From: Bacillota bacterium
GTDB taxonomy: Bacteria; Bacillota; Sulfobacillia; JAJYWN01; JAJZPE01
Direction: 5' to 3'
DNA length: 64,000 nt
Assembly (NCBI GenBank): GCA_021787335.1
Contig: JAJYMC010000003.1
Location: forward strand, 1 to 64,000
The stretch's first letter is position 1, and each line of letters begins with the position of its first letter. This document shows, piece after piece, positions 17,198 to 27,169 of the stretch. The notes under the pieces are model-generated. The model was not told the origin of the DNA. It did not search any database and was given only the letters and a program-made list of their open reading frames with translations. The position numbers were made by a program, and so were the translations under genes.

Positions 17198-17878
17198 GTG
17201 AACCCCACCGACGCCTCGACCGGCTGGTCGAACCCCTTCTTCATCGTCCTCGGCCTGGTGGCCCTCGGCCTCGTCGTCGGCTTTGCCGTCGGCCTCAACG
17301 TCGCCGAATGGCGGGCGAAGGCCGGGCGGTCCAAGGGCGTGTGGCCCAAGGCTGACGAGACCATGCGCGACGTCGAGCGCCGGTCGGTCGCCCTTCTGCG
17401 CAGCCGGAGTCACGCCTTCCTCAACCACCTCCAGGTGATCTCCGGCTGGCTGCAGCTCGGCAACGTCGAGCGGGCGACCAACTACATCGACCGTGTGCTG
17501 CGGGACATGGAGGAGGAAGGCCGCTTCATCCGCGCCGCCGACCCGGCGCTGGTCGCTTTCCTGCTGGCCAAGGCCGAGCAGGCCAGGAGCCGCGGGGTCG
17601 ACCTGACCACCTCGGTGGATTCGCCGCTGGCGGCGGCTGAAGAGGTCGCCGCGGGCATCGCCCCGGCCTTCGACGGCGTCATTGACCAGCTCATTGCGGC
17701 CTCGCCGCGTTCCGGGGCGCACCTGCGACTCGAACTCAGCGGCGGCGGAGGGGCCTACCATCTGACCATCGAGGCCACCGAGGAGGCCGACGCCTGGCTG
17801 TCCGGCGCCCTGACGGGGGCGGAGGCCCGCCGCGAGGCCCCCGGACGCTGGGTCGTCAGCTGGCCGGAAGGCCGATGA
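17198..17878 (+). CDS. Spo0B-like sporulation phosphotransferase with membrane segment
   Basis: 226 aa. A hydrophobic segment ([20 protein letters not shown]) is followed by a Spo0B alpha-helical dimerisation domain: [21 protein letters not shown], where the His of HAFLNHLQ corresponds to the phospho-accepting site. The C-terminal half is a degenerate HATPase-like domain without ATP-binding boxes, as in Spo0B. Bacillus Spo0B is soluble, so the membrane segment is unusual; a diverged sensor kinase is the alternative. The rpmA-spo0B-obg order is conserved. GTG 17198 is preferred (ggagag 10 bases upstream); the frame stays open to 17084. Confidence 0.78.
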   Translation: MNPTDASTGWSNPFFIVLGLVALGLVVGFAVGLNVAEWRAKAGRSKGVWPKADETMRDVERRSVALLRSRSHAFLNHLQVISGWLQLGNVERATNYIDRVLRDMEEEGRFIRAADPALVAFLLAKAEQARSRGVDLTTSVDSPLAAAEEVAAGIAPAFDGVIDQLIAASPRSGAHLRLELSGGGGAYHLTIEATEEADAWLSGALTGAEARREAPGRWVVSWPEGR

Positions 17879-17976
17879 TATTGTCGCGCTCAGGCGAAAG
17901 AATAAGTAGCGCCCGGACCGGTGGGGCCGCGGCGGTGATGGCCGCGCGGCCAATCGGCCGGTCGGGAGGGCGGTGA

Positions 17977-19278
<1,302 letters not shown>

Positions 19279-19422
19279 GGGACCGGCGGCCGGTGCCGCC
19301 AGGAAACCATTTACATAAGGCCGCAAGCCGGGGCGGAAGCCCGATTTTGGCCGTCCCGACTGGGCTTAGGCAGGAAAAACGGGTTCCGCGTAGTATAGTG
19401 TCAGTGACTGGAGTGGTCCTAA

Positions 19423-20052
19423 TTGGCGGCAGAGGAACCCGCCCAGGTCAGCCGCATCGGGGTGATGGGCGGGACTTTTGACCCCATCCACCTCGGACAT
19501 CTCATCGCCGCTGAATCGGTTCGTGACGGTTTTCACCTTCACCGAGTCCTGTTCGTCCCGGCCGGCACGCCGCCGCACAAGACCGAGAGGCGGGTCGCCC
19601 CGGCCGAGCACCGTCTGGCCATGGTCCGGCTGGCCGTCGCCGGTAACCCCGGCTTCGAGGTCAGCACCATCGAGACCGACCGTCCCGGCGCCTCGTACAC
19701 TGTCGACACGGTCCGCTCCTTGAGACGGGAGATGCCCCCGCAGACGAAGCTCTACTTCATCACCGGGGCCGATGCCGTCCTCGAGATCCTGACCTGGAAG
19801 GATCCCTTTGAGATCTTCCGCCACTGTGACCTGGTGGCTGTGACCCGGCCCGGTTATGACGCCGCCGCCCTCGACCGCATGGTCGGGACGCTGGCCGGCT
19901 CCGGCGGGGCCGTGCATCGCCTGGTCATCCCGGAAGTGTCCATCTCTTCCAGCGAGGTCAGGGAAAGAGTCAGGGAGGGTCGCTCGATAAGGTATCTTGT
20001 GCCGGACGCGGTAGGGGAGTACATCTGGAGGACCGGCCTGTATCAGGACTAG
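19423..20052 (+). CDS. nadD: Nicotinate-nucleotide adenylyltransferase
   Basis: 209 aa; makes deamido-NAD from nicotinate mononucleotide and ATP. GVMGGTFDPIHLGHL carries the GxFDPxHxGH nucleotidyltransferase motif, PPHKTE the substrate loop, and VSISSSEVRERVREGRSIRYLVP the C-terminal ISSTxxR motif. The start is TTG 19423 with ggagtggt upstream. The usual downstream yqeK is missing; an RRM gene follows instead. Confidence 0.95.
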   Translation: MAAEEPAQVSRIGVMGGTFDPIHLGHLIAAESVRDGFHLHRVLFVPAGTPPHKTERRVAPAEHRLAMVRLAVAGNPGFEVSTIETDRPGASYTVDTVRSLRREMPPQTKLYFITGADAVLEILTWKDPFEIFRHCDLVAVTRPGYDAAALDRMVGTLAGSGGAVHRLVIPEVSISSSEVRERVREGRSIRYLVPDAVGEYIWRTGLYQD

Positions 20053-20110
20053 CCCGGAAAGGCCCAACGAACACAAAGAGGCCGCCCGGACTGGACGAGG
20101 AGGTGAGACA

Positions 20111-20368
20111 TTGGCCAAGACCCTGTACGTCGGTAACCTGCCTTGGACCACGACCGAGGAGGAACTGTCCCAGGCCTTCGGTGCGCACGCGCAAGTGCTG
20201 AGCTGCCGGATCATCACGGACCGTGAGACGGGCCGGTCCCGCGGCTTCGGCTTCGTGGAAGTCGAGGACGACGGCGCCGAGAAGGCCGTTACCGCGATGA
20301 ACGGCACCCAGTTGAGCGGCCGCGATCTGGTCGTCAACGAAGCCCGGCCCCGTCAGCCGAAGTACTGA
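20111..20368 (+). CDS. RRM-type RNA-binding protein
   Basis: 85 aa single RNA recognition motif. RNP2 (LYVGNL) lies at residues 5-10 and RNP1 (RGFGFVEV) near residue 44. Short glycine-poor bacterial RRM proteins like this occur in cyanobacteria and some Bacillota and may act as RNA chaperones. The start is TTG 20111 with a strong SD (gaggaggtgag). It probably shares a transcript with nadD. Confidence 0.9.
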   Translation: MAKTLYVGNLPWTTTEEELSQAFGAHAQVLSCRIITDRETGRSRGFGFVEVEDDGAEKAVTAMNGTQLSGRDLVVNEARPRQPKY

Positions 20369-20637
20369 CCCGCGAACCACCCTGAAGACGCAGAGACCGC
20401 GGTCTTAGGACCGCGCCCCCTACGCAAAACTGAATCGTCTATTTGACGAACGCCTCTAAACGCTCCGGTCCCGGTTGGATCGCCGACCTGGTTATCAGCT
20501 TTGGAGGCTTTATTGTGCCCGTCGCCAGCCTCGGGACGCTTCGCGTCATGTCCACGCGGCTTTTTTGTTACCCTGGAACTCATCGGCGGCCAATGCGTCT
20601 AACTGGTATGGCAATCGGCCAAGCACAGTTATTGGCA
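20369..20637 (+). other. Structured intergenic region between RRM gene and LCP gene
   Basis: No gene was found. Visible structures are: a hairpin cgcggtc-ttag-gaccgcg (20398-20415); gaggct / agcctc (20504-20509 with 20527-20532); and two mutually exclusive hairpins, gacgc/gcgtc (20535-20547) and cgcgt/acgcg (20542-20558), the latter followed by gc and six T residues (20561-20566). This resembles a terminator or attenuator. I could not match it to a known riboswitch class. Confidence 0.45.
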
Positions 20638-20667
20638 TTGAAACAGGAACCACCTTTTTGATATAGT
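20638..20667 (+). promoter_or_regulatory. Promoter of LCP-rsfS genes
   Basis: TTGAAA (20638-20643), 18-bp spacer, TATAGT (20662-20667), 84 bp upstream of the LCP start codon. Confidence 0.65.
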
Positions 20668-20750
20668 AGATACGCGGCGACAGGATTGTCGCTTGTCGTT
20701 TTTGAGACGAGCGGATTACGATGTCTCATCTCCACAGCGGAGGCTCTGAT

Positions 20751-22142
20751 ATGTCCCATGGTGACCTTCCTCCGGCACCGAGCGAATGGTCCCGCCAACC
20801 GCTCGGTCCCCGGCAAACGAAAAAGCGTCTGAGAATGCGGTGGGGACGCCTGGCCCTCCTCGGGCTGGCTGTCCTGCTCATCTTTGCGCTCGTCGTCAGC
20901 GGCAGCCTCTACGCCTTCATGCGCGGCATCCATACCGACCTGACCAGCCTGATCGGCTCGAAGAAGGACATGCCGGCGCCGGCACCGGGCCAGCCCATCA
21001 ACATCCTCGTCCTCGGCCTGGATGAGGCTCAAGACACCACGGGTTACGGCGTGCAACAAGACCTACGCTTCGCCCAGCCCGGACTGGCGCGGCGGACCGA
21101 TACCATGATTCTCTTCAGTTTCAACCCCGAAGAACACTCCCTCAGCATGGTCTCCATCCCGCGGGACAGCGAGGTCGTCATCCCGGGGTTCGAGAAGGAA
21201 GGCATCCAGAAGATAAACGCCGCCCATGCCTATGGTGACGCGCAGGCCGCCACGTTGGCGGCGAAGCAGAAGCTCAAATCCTTCCCCAACTCCATGGGCC
21301 CGGAGCTGGCCATGGACGTCGTCTCGAAGCTCCTCGGCGTGCCCGTCAACTACTACGTGCGGACCGACGTCACCGGCTTCGTCAAGCTGGTCGACATCCT
21401 CGGCGGCGTGGAGATGGACGTGCCCCAGGACATGAACTACGACGACCCCTATCAGAACCTGCACATCCACCTGAAGAAGGGACCCCAGTTCCTGAACGGC
21501 GAGAAGGCCATGGAACTGGTTCGGTTCAGGAAGTACGAAGACGGCGACATCAGCCGGGTCAAGGTGCAGCAGGAGTTCTTCAAGGCGGTCATGAAGAAGG
21601 CCCTGTCCGTCGGGGCGCTCTTCAAGATCCCGTCCTTGGCCGCCGCGGCCTCGAAGTACATCGACACCAACCTGACCCCGTCGCAGATGCTCAGCCTGGG
21701 CACGCAAGCGCTGAGGCTGAACCCGGACCGTGTCAAGTCCGGCACCCTGCCGGTCGGGGCCTATGAGATGATCCGCGGCGAGTCCTTCGTCAAGCTGGAC
21801 ATGGCCGGCGTCCAGAAGATGGTCGACGAGCTGATTCGGGGCATCGACCGCGTCGCCAACGCCAAGATCAAGGTCCAGGTCCTCAACGGCAGCGGGGTCA
21901 GCGGCAAAGCCTCGACCCTGGCCGACCAGCTGCGTGACCTGGGGTTCAGCGTGGCCTCCGTGGGCACCGCCGAAAAGGGCAGCTATCCGGTGACCCAGGT
22001 GATCGGCCTGGACGGCGAGGCCAGCCTGCAGACGGTCGGCAAGGCCGTCACCAATCTGGTCCCGACGGCCAAGTACTATCGCCGGACGACAAAAGACCCT
22101 CAATACAGCGTGACCATCATCGTCGGCAAAGACTATCGGTGA
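20751..22142 (+). CDS. LCP (LytR-CpsA-Psr) family cell-envelope protein
   Basis: 463 aa. One N-terminal transmembrane segment (LALLGLAVLLIFALVVSGSLY) leads to an extracellular LCP domain with RTDTMILFSFNPEEHSLSMVSIPRD, the conserved Arg/Asp pyrophosphate site, and later LVRFRKYEDGDISR. The C-terminus (IKVQVLNGSGVSGKASTLADQL to the end) is a LytR_C domain. LCP enzymes attach anionic polymers to peptidoglycan. ATG 20751 is chosen because ggagg lies 7 bases upstream; an in-frame ATG at 20721 lacks a good SD. It is followed by rsfS. Confidence 0.93.
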   Translation: MSHGDLPPAPSEWSRQPLGPRQTKKRLRMRWGRLALLGLAVLLIFALVVSGSLYAFMRGIHTDLTSLIGSKKDMPAPAPGQPINILVLGLDEAQDTTGYGVQQDLRFAQPGLARRTDTMILFSFNPEEHSLSMVSIPRDSEVVIPGFEKEGIQKINAAHAYGDAQAATLAAKQKLKSFPNSMGPELAMDVVSKLLGVPVNYYVRTDVTGFVKLVDILGGVEMDVPQDMNYDDPYQNLHIHLKKGPQFLNGEKAMELVRFRKYEDGDISRVKVQQEFFKAVMKKALSVGALFKIPSLAAAASKYIDTNLTPSQMLSLGTQALRLNPDRVKSGTLPVGAYEMIRGESFVKLDMAGVQKMVDELIRGIDRVANAKIKVQVLNGSGVSGKASTLADQLRDLGFSVASVGTAEKGSYPVTQVIGLDGEASLQTVGKAVTNLVPTAKYYRRTTKDPQYSVTIIVGKDYR

Positions 22143-22173
22143 TAGAATAAGACATACGCAAGGAGGCGGATAA

Positions 22174-22542
22174 ATGGGCAGAAGCGCGGCGGAACTGGCT
22201 CGGTTGGCGGCTGAAGGCCTCGACGACCGGAAGGGGCGGCGCATCGTCGCCCTCGACCTCACCGATCTGACCCTGGTCACCGATTACTTCGTCATTTGCA
22301 GCGGCACCTCTCACACGCACATGCAGGGCTTGGCCGACCGGGTTGAAGAGAAGCTCGAGCTGGAAGGTGTCCGGCTTTTGCACCGTGAGGGTACCGATAA
22401 GGCCGGCTGGGTGCTCCTCGATTACGGCGACATCGTCGTGCACATCTTCGACGAAGATAGCCGCGAGTTCTACAACCTCGAGCGCCTGTGGGGCGACGCC
22501 AAAACGGTTGAAATGCTCGTCGCGCAGGCCGCCAGCCGATAG
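22174..22542 (+). CDS. rsfS: Ribosomal silencing factor RsfS
   Basis: 122 aa. It binds L14 and blocks subunit joining during starvation. Family motifs: DLTDLTLVTDYFVICSGTSHTHMQGLADRVEEKL, GWVLLDYGDIVVHIFDEDSREFYNLERLWGDA. ATG 22174 follows aaggaggcgg. The leuS promoter starts 18 bp after its stop codon. Confidence 0.97.
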   Translation: MGRSAAELARLAAEGLDDRKGRRIVALDLTDLTLVTDYFVICSGTSHTHMQGLADRVEEKLELEGVRLLHREGTDKAGWVLLDYGDIVVHIFDEDSREFYNLERLWGDAKTVEMLVAQAASR

Positions 22543-22560
22543 ACGGCGTCCCGTCTCAAC

Positions 22561-22589
22561 TTGACAATGCTCGTTACGGCGTCTATAAT
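22561..22589 (+). promoter_or_regulatory. Consensus sigma-A promoter of leuS T-box leader
   Basis: Perfect TTGACA (22561-22566), 17-bp spacer, perfect TATAAT (22584-22589). Transcription would start near 22596 and cover the T-box, the embedded tRNA-Ala and leuS. Confidence 0.92.
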
Positions 22590-22811
22590 GTCTTTTGTAA
22601 CGTCGCGGCGGATTCAACCGCCGCTTTGAAAAACTCAAGTTCAAGGCAAAGATCGGGAGCACCGTCAAGCGCACCCGACCCGAAGAGAGCCGGCGCATTG
22701 TGCGAGCCGGTGGCGGGTGCGGACGGGACTCGCCCGGGAGCCGTGCCGGTGAAGCCAGTAACCGGCACCGCCAGGCCAGCGTTAATGGGCCGACCAAGCG
22801 GATAGAGATTT

Positions 22812-22884
22812 GGGGCTGTAGCTCAGTTGGGAGAGCGCGTGAATGGCATTCACGAGGTCGTGGGTTCGATCCCCATCGGCTCCA
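22812..22884 (+). tRNA. tRNA-Ala (GGC anticodon) embedded in the T-box leader
   Basis: 73 nt cloverleaf: acceptor ggggctg / cggctcc including the G3:U70 alanine identity pair; D-arm gctc / gagc; anticodon arm cgtga / tcacg with loop ATGGCAT (anticodon GGC at 22845-22847, reads GCC); T-arm gtggg / cccat with loop TTCGATC; discriminator A. CCA is not encoded (acaaa follows), so CCA addition is needed. No own promoter is seen; the leuS leader promoter at 22561 probably transcribes it. Confidence 0.96.
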
Positions 22885-22919
22885 CAAATTTTATCAAGTA
22901 GGGTGGTACCACGGGAGAA

Positions 22920-22962
22920 GCCTCTCGTCCCTGACCGGGACGAGGGGCTATTCGTTTATTTT
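22920..22962 (+). terminator. T-box regulated terminator before leuS
   Basis: Stem gcctctcgtccc / gggacgaggggc (22920-22948) followed by tattcgtttatttt. It is the terminator alternative to the antiterminator formed with the T-box at 22900. Confidence 0.88.
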
Positions 22963-22975
22963 CGGAGGCAGAGGC

Positions 22976-25489
22976 ATGGAAGAACGTTACGACTTCAAAG
23001 CCGTCGAGCAAAAATGGCGGCAGGCGTGGGACGAGGAGGGCATCTACCACGTCAGGGCGGACGAGACGAAGCCCAAGTATTACGCCCTGGAGATGTTCCC
23101 GTACCCGTCGGGCGACCTCCACATGGGGCATGTCCGCAACTACACCATCGGGGACGTCATCGCCCGGTTCAAGCGGATGAACGGGTTCAACGTCCTGCAC
23201 CCCATCGGCTATGACGCCTTCGGGCTGCCCTCCGAGAACGCGGCCATCAAACGTGGCATCCCACCGGCGGAGTGGACCTACAAGAACATCGCCACCATGC
23301 ACGAGCAGTTCAAGCAACTCGGCATCAGCTACGACTTCGACCGCGAGGTGGCGACCTGCCACCCCGGTTACTACAAATGGACCGAGTGGCTCTTCCTGCA
23401 GCTCTACAAACGCGGCCTGGCCTACAAGAAGAAGGCCGCCGTCAACTGGTGCCCGTCCTGCGCCACCGTCCTCGCCAATGAGCAGGTCATCAACGGCGGC
23501 CACTGCTGGCGTTGCGACTCGCTGGTCACCAAGAAAGAGATCGAGCAGTGGTTTTTCAAGATCACCGACTACGCCGACCGTCTGCTGGCCGACCTGTCGC
23601 TGCTGTCGGGCTGGCCGGAGCGCGTCCGGACCATGCAGGAGAACTGGATCGGCCGCTCCGAAGGGGTCGAGCTGACCTTCCACGTGGAGAAGACGGGTGA
23701 CCCCATCCCGGTCTTCACGACCCGGCATGACACCATCTACGGGGTCACCTACGTCGTCCTGGCCCCGGAGCACCCGCTGGTCGCCAAGCTGACCCGGGGG
23801 ACCGAGTATGAGGCGGCGGTCAAGGCCTTCGTCGAGAAGGCCCGGAAGATGAGCGAGATCGACCGGACCTCTACCGAGACCGAGAAGGAAGGCCTGTTCA
23901 TCGGGGCCCGGGCGGTCAACCCGCTGTCCGGCGAGACCGTGCCCATCTGGATCGCCAACTACGTCCTGATGGACTATGGGACCGGCGCGGTCATGGGCGT
24001 CCCGGCCCACGACCAGCGCGACTTCGAGTTCATCAAGAAGTTCGGACTGCCCCTGCGGGTGGTCATCCAGCCGGAGGGCGAGAAGCTCGACGAAGCGACG
24101 ATGACCGAAGGCTACGGGGGGCCCGGGAATATGGTCGCCTCGGGGCCGTACGACGGCCTGGGCAACGAGGTGGGCAAGACCCGCATCGCCGACTTCGTCG
24201 AGGCCAAGGGGCTGGGCAAGCGGCGGGTCAACTACCACCTGCGCGACTGGCTCATCTCGCGGCAGCGCTATTGGGGCGCCCCGATCCCCGTCATCTACTG
24301 CGAGAAGTGCGGCGTCGTCCCCGTGCCGGAGAAGGACCTGCCGGTCCTGCTGCCCGACGACGTGGTCTTCACCGGCGCGGGCCAGTCGCCCCTGGCCGGC
24401 TCGAAGAAGTTCGTCGAGACCACCTGTCCTACGTGCGGCGGCCCGGCCCGGCGCGAGACCGATACGATGGACACCTTCGTCTGCTCGTCGTGGTACTATC
24501 TGCGCTACGCCTCGGCCCGCAACGAGGATGTCCCCTTCGATCCGAAGGAAGCGGCCCACTGGATGCCCGTCGACCAGTACACCGGCGGCATCGAGCACGC
24601 CGTCCTGCACCTGCTGTATTCGCGGTTCATCACCAAGGTGCTGCACGACGCCGGGCTCCTGGACGAGGTCGAGCCCTTCCGCAACCTCCTGACCCAGGGG
24701 ATGGTCCTCAAGGACGGGGCGGCCATGTCCAAATCCAGGGGGAACATTGTCAGCCCGCTGGAGATCATCGGCAAGTACGGGGCCGATACGGCCCGCTTGT
24801 TCATCCTCTTCGCCGCGCCGCCCGAGAAGGAGCTGGAGTGGAGCGACCGCGGGGTCGAGGGTGCCTTCCGGTTCATCAACCGGGTCTGGCGCCTGGTGGC
24901 CACCAACGCCGAGTCGCTCAGGGCCTTCGGGAACGGCGGGCGTCAGGCGGCGGCCGCCCGGACCAGCGGCGCCGCGCTCGGCTCGGCCGAGCGTGAGCTG
25001 CGGCGGGTCACTCACGTGACCATCAAGCGGGCCACCGAGGACATCGAGGAACGCTTCAACTTCAACACGGCCATCAGCGCCTTCATGGAGCTGGTCAACG
25101 CCCTCTACAAGTACAAGGAAGAGGTGCCGGAGGCCCAGCAGAACGCGGCCATGGTCGCCGAGGTCGTCGAAAAGCTGGTCCTGCTGCTCGCCCCCTTCGC
25201 GCCGTTCCTGGCCGAGGAGCTGTGGACGATGATGGGCCGCCAGGGCAGCGTCCACCTGCAGTCCTGGCCGATCTACGACCCGCGGGCCCTGAAGGTCGAC
25301 AAGGCCGAGATCGTCATCCAGGTCAACGGGAAGATCCGCGACCGGCTCAGCGTGCCGTCGGGCCTGTCCGAGGAGATGTTCCGCGAGCTCATCCTGAAGC
25401 ACCGCCGGGTCCAGGAACTGGTCCGCGGGAAGCAGGTCGTCAAGGTCATCGCCGTGCCCGACCGGTTGGCCAACATCGTGGTGAAGTAG
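22976..25489 (+). CDS. leuS: Leucyl-tRNA synthetase
   Basis: 837 aa class I synthetase. The HIGH motif appears in [19 protein letters not shown] near residue 42. The CP1 editing domain is present ([19 protein letters not shown] and the [15 protein letters not shown] pocket). The KMSKS motif is [13 protein letters not shown]. The C-terminal domain ends in [18 protein letters not shown] 22976 has the SD ggaggcagag; the frame is open further upstream into the T-box but that is not coding. Expression should respond to uncharged tRNA-Leu through the T-box (specifier CTC). Confidence 0.98.
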   Translation: MEERYDFKAVEQKWRQAWDEEGIYHVRADETKPKYYALEMFPYPSGDLHMGHVRNYTIGDVIARFKRMNGFNVLHPIGYDAFGLPSENAAIKRGIPPAEWTYKNIATMHEQFKQLGISYDFDREVATCHPGYYKWTEWLFLQLYKRGLAYKKKAAVNWCPSCATVLANEQVINGGHCWRCDSLVTKKEIEQWFFKITDYADRLLADLSLLSGWPERVRTMQENWIGRSEGVELTFHVEKTGDPIPVFTTRHDTIYGVTYVVLAPEHPLVAKLTRGTEYEAAVKAFVEKARKMSEIDRTSTETEKEGLFIGARAVNPLSGETVPIWIANYVLMDYGTGAVMGVPAHDQRDFEFIKKFGLPLRVVIQPEGEKLDEATMTEGYGGPGNMVASGPYDGLGNEVGKTRIADFVEAKGLGKRRVNYHLRDWLISRQRYWGAPIPVIYCEKCGVVPVPEKDLPVLLPDDVVFTGAGQSPLAGSKKFVETTCPTCGGPARRETDTMDTFVCSSWYYLRYASARNEDVPFDPKEAAHWMPVDQYTGGIEHAVLHLLYSRFITKVLHDAGLLDEVEPFRNLLTQGMVLKDGAAMSKSRGNIVSPLEIIGKYGADTARLFILFAAPPEKELEWSDRGVEGAFRFINRVWRLVATNAESLRAFGNGGRQAAAARTSGAALGSAERELRRVTHVTIKRATEDIEERFNFNTAISAFMELVNALYKYKEEVPEAQQNAAMVAEVVEKLVLLLAPFAPFLAEELWTMMGRQGSVHLQSWPIYDPRALKVDKAEIVIQVNGKIRDRLSVPSGLSEEMFRELILKHRRVQELVRGKQVVKVIAVPDRLANIVVK

Positions 25490-25610
25490 GGCCTGGCCGG
25501 CGCCGCGGCGGCGCACCGCGCGAGCGACGCGCCGGCACCGCGCGAGCGAAGCACCGGCCCCGCGAGAAATCGTTCGACTCGAAGAGGAATCGACGGATGG
25601 CAATCGAAAG

Positions 25611-25639
25611 CCCCTCCCCCAACGCGGGGGAGGGGTTTT
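25611..25639 (+). terminator. Terminator-like hairpin whose 3' arm serves as comEA SD
   Basis: Perfect 10-bp stem cccctccccc / gggggagggg with an aacg loop, followed by TTTTT (25635-25639). The comEA start codon GTG is at 25643, so the 3' arm GGAGGGG is also the only SD for comEA. Confidence 0.8.
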
Positions 25640-25642
25640 TCT

Positions 25643-26446
25643 GTGTCCTGGTCAGCGCGGTCGGCCGGCCGTCCGACCGAGGCGCCCGGCCTGACCCGGG
25701 CCGAGTTTGCTGCCCTGGCCCTGGTCGTGGCCCTCGGCATGGCCTGGGGCGGGCTGCTCGTCTGGCGGCACTATGCCGGCGCGAGGGCGGCGGCGGGTGG
25801 GCTCGGGCTCACGGCCAGGGGCGAGCCTGGGTCGAGGCCGACGGGTGGGGCATCGGACTCAGGGGGGCCGGTCGGTGAAGGGCTGGCCGGCGATGGGGAA
25901 GGCGGCGGAGGGCGTGACGGCGAGGCCCCGCCGCTCATCGTCGTCCATGTCGCCGGCGCGGTGAAGGAGCCGGGGGTCTACAAACTGCCGCAGGGGACCC
26001 GCGTCGTCGACGCGGTGACCGCCGCCGGCGGGGTCACCGCCGAGGCCGCCGCCGACTGGCTCAACCTGGCGGCCAAGGTCGTCGACGGGGAGAAGGTCTA
26101 CGTGCCGAACAAGAAAGAGGTCGCCGCGGCCCGTGGGGCGGGGGCGGCGACCGGACGTGGGGGCACGGGGGCAGGCGGCGCGGGGGGCGTGGGCGGCTCA
26201 GGGGGCTCCGGGGGCGGCGTTCTCGCCCCGCCGGGCGTTGGGCTCGCCGGCGGCAAGGTCAACCTCAACCTGGCCGACCAGGCGGCCCTGGAGACCCTGC
26301 CGGGCATCGGTCCGGCCCTCTCCCAGCGCATCCTGGCCTATCGGAACAGCCATGGCTCCTTTCAGAGCATCGAAGAACTCAGGAACGTCTCCGGCATCGG
26401 CGAGCGCAAGTTCGCCGAGATCAAGGACCTGGTGACGGCGCCGTGA
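25643..26446 (+). CDS. comEA: ComEA-like competence DNA receptor
   Basis: 267 aa. An N-terminal transmembrane segment (FAALALVVALGMAWGGLLVW), a flexible Gly-rich linker, then an SLBB domain (VHVAGAVKEPGVYKLPQGT through VYVPNKKEV). After a second Gly-rich linker, a helix-hairpin-helix pair follows: LNLADQAALETLPGIGPALS and IEELRNVSGIGERKFAEIK. ComEA binds incoming DNA outside the membrane and passes it to ComEC. The start GTG 25643 gives the only full-length product with an SD. Its 3' end is duplicated at 28057. Confidence 0.92.
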   Translation: MSWSARSAGRPTEAPGLTRAEFAALALVVALGMAWGGLLVWRHYAGARAAAGGLGLTARGEPGSRPTGGASDSGGPVGEGLAGDGEGGGGRDGEAPPLIVVHVAGAVKEPGVYKLPQGTRVVDAVTAAGGVTAEAAADWLNLAAKVVDGEKVYVPNKKEVAAARGAGAATGRGGTGAGGAGGVGGSGGSGGGVLAPPGVGLAGGKVNLNLADQAALETLPGIGPALSQRILAYRNSHGSFQSIEELRNVSGIGERKFAEIKDLVTAP

Positions 26447-26523
26447 CGAATCGGCTTCGGCCGGTCAACCCACACTACCGAAAAGCGCCGCATACGGGGA
26501 ATGCCCATGCGCTTGGAGCTAGG
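26363..26523 (+). repeat. 161-bp direct repeat, copy 1 (comEA 3' end to uvsE start)
   Basis: Begins cagagcatcgaagaactc and ends gagctagg. It is collinear with 28057-28217 with five mismatches and no gaps (about 97% identity). It contains the last 28 comEA codons, the intergenic spacer and the first codons of a uvsE-type gene (MRLELG). Confidence 0.93.
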
Positions 26524-26869
26524 GGTCAACGCGAGGGCTCCGGGCTACGACTCCCCTCTCCGTGGCATTGGGGCGGTTGGCATCAGGGGAGCCCACCCCA
26601 CGAGCGCGCGCAGGGAGGGCTGGTGAAATAGGGAACAGCCATTCGGGAGGGCGTGCAGTGGGCGGCTTCGGCCGGGCGGAGTCGGGCTCGGGGGCGACGT
26701 TGGCCCCCCAAAGCTGAAGGCAACCGCTCAGCGTGGGTTCAGGAAGTCCGCGCTCCAACATGCAGCCCAACAGGGCTAACAGCTTGGCAGGAGATTACCG
26801 ATTTATGGAGAAGAAGGGGTTTGCCGGCTGGCCTTGCCAAGCTGGTCAATTCGTTGGAGGTGGAGGGTC
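26447..26869. other. Gene-free stretch at the left of the island
   Basis: After the repeat ends at 26523 I see no supportable gene for ~340 bp. GC remains high to about 26760, then drops. Short frames exist but lack SD sequences and family motifs. It may be remnant flanking DNA of the inserted segment. Confidence 0.5.
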
Positions 26870-27169
26870 ATGGGCAAGACCGGAAGTAGCAGAAAGGCCA
26901 GCCCCGACGAGGTGGTTAGGCAATTCCTTCATGATCCCTCATCCCCGGTTCTTTTCTGCGATGTCATGCGGGCGGCTGTCCTCGACGAGGGGATACTTCT
27001 TACGCTCTACCAAACGAATGTCGACCTTACTGGCAAGTCGGCCGTTTCTAGGCCGATCACCACAGTCATGCTTACGTGGGGACACGTTAAGAGAACAGCC
27101 GAATTTCTCAATGGATTCTTGGAGAAGTGGGAAGCGAGGAACGTGACCTTGAAGGAGAAATCGGAATGA
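26870..27169 (+). CDS. Hypothetical protein, possibly DUF3467-like
   Basis: 99 aa beginning MGKTGSSRKASPDEVVRQFL. Strong SD (ggaggtggaggg) before ATG 26870. The pattern of a beta-strand-rich start (SPVLFCDVMRAAVLDEGILLTL), SRPITTVMLTWGHVKRTAEFL, then a helix with KWE recalls DUF3467 proteins, but the match is by eye and weak. No membrane segment. Its stop overlaps the next start (ATGA), so the two are translated together. Base composition marks it as part of the acquired island. Confidence 0.6.
   Translation: MGKTGSSRKASPDEVVRQFLHDPSSPVLFCDVMRAAVLDEGILLTLYQTNVDLTGKSAVSRPITTVMLTWGHVKRTAEFLNGFLEKWEARNVTLKEKSE

Larger units (their letters stand above)
22596..22962 (+). promoter_or_regulatory. 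T-box riboswitch leader of leuS (interrupted by a tRNA gene)
   Basis: Stem I is visible: gcacccg / cgggtgc arms, distal AAGAGAGCCGGCG and GCGAGCCGG motifs, and a specifier loop with CTC (22729-22731), a leucine codon matching leuS. Stem II is the perfect hairpin tgccggt / accggca (22744-22766) holding the S-turn signature GAA opposite AGTA. The T-box proper, AGGGTGGTACCACGGG (22900-22914), pairs with uncharged tRNA acceptor ends. An expression-platform terminator follows. Where stem III would lie, a full tRNA-Ala gene is embedded. Confidence 0.92.

Noticed and set aside
20430-20566. Cyclic-di-GMP or preQ1 riboswitch upstream of LCP gene
   Set aside because: Core motifs of these classes are absent and there is no suitable downstream gene directly attached.
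25500-25560. Repeated gcaccgcgcgagcga after leuS
   Set aside because: Two short GC-rich copies in an intergenic gap; too short and low in complexity to call a repeat family.
22850-25603. 917-codon open frame antisense to leuS
   Set aside because: It mirrors leuS codon by codon in a GC-rich genome; no SD, no family motifs, and leuS is certain.
26653-26889. Possible 78-aa gene in the left part of the island
   Set aside because: No SD, no motif, and it overlaps the well-supported start at 26870 in another frame.
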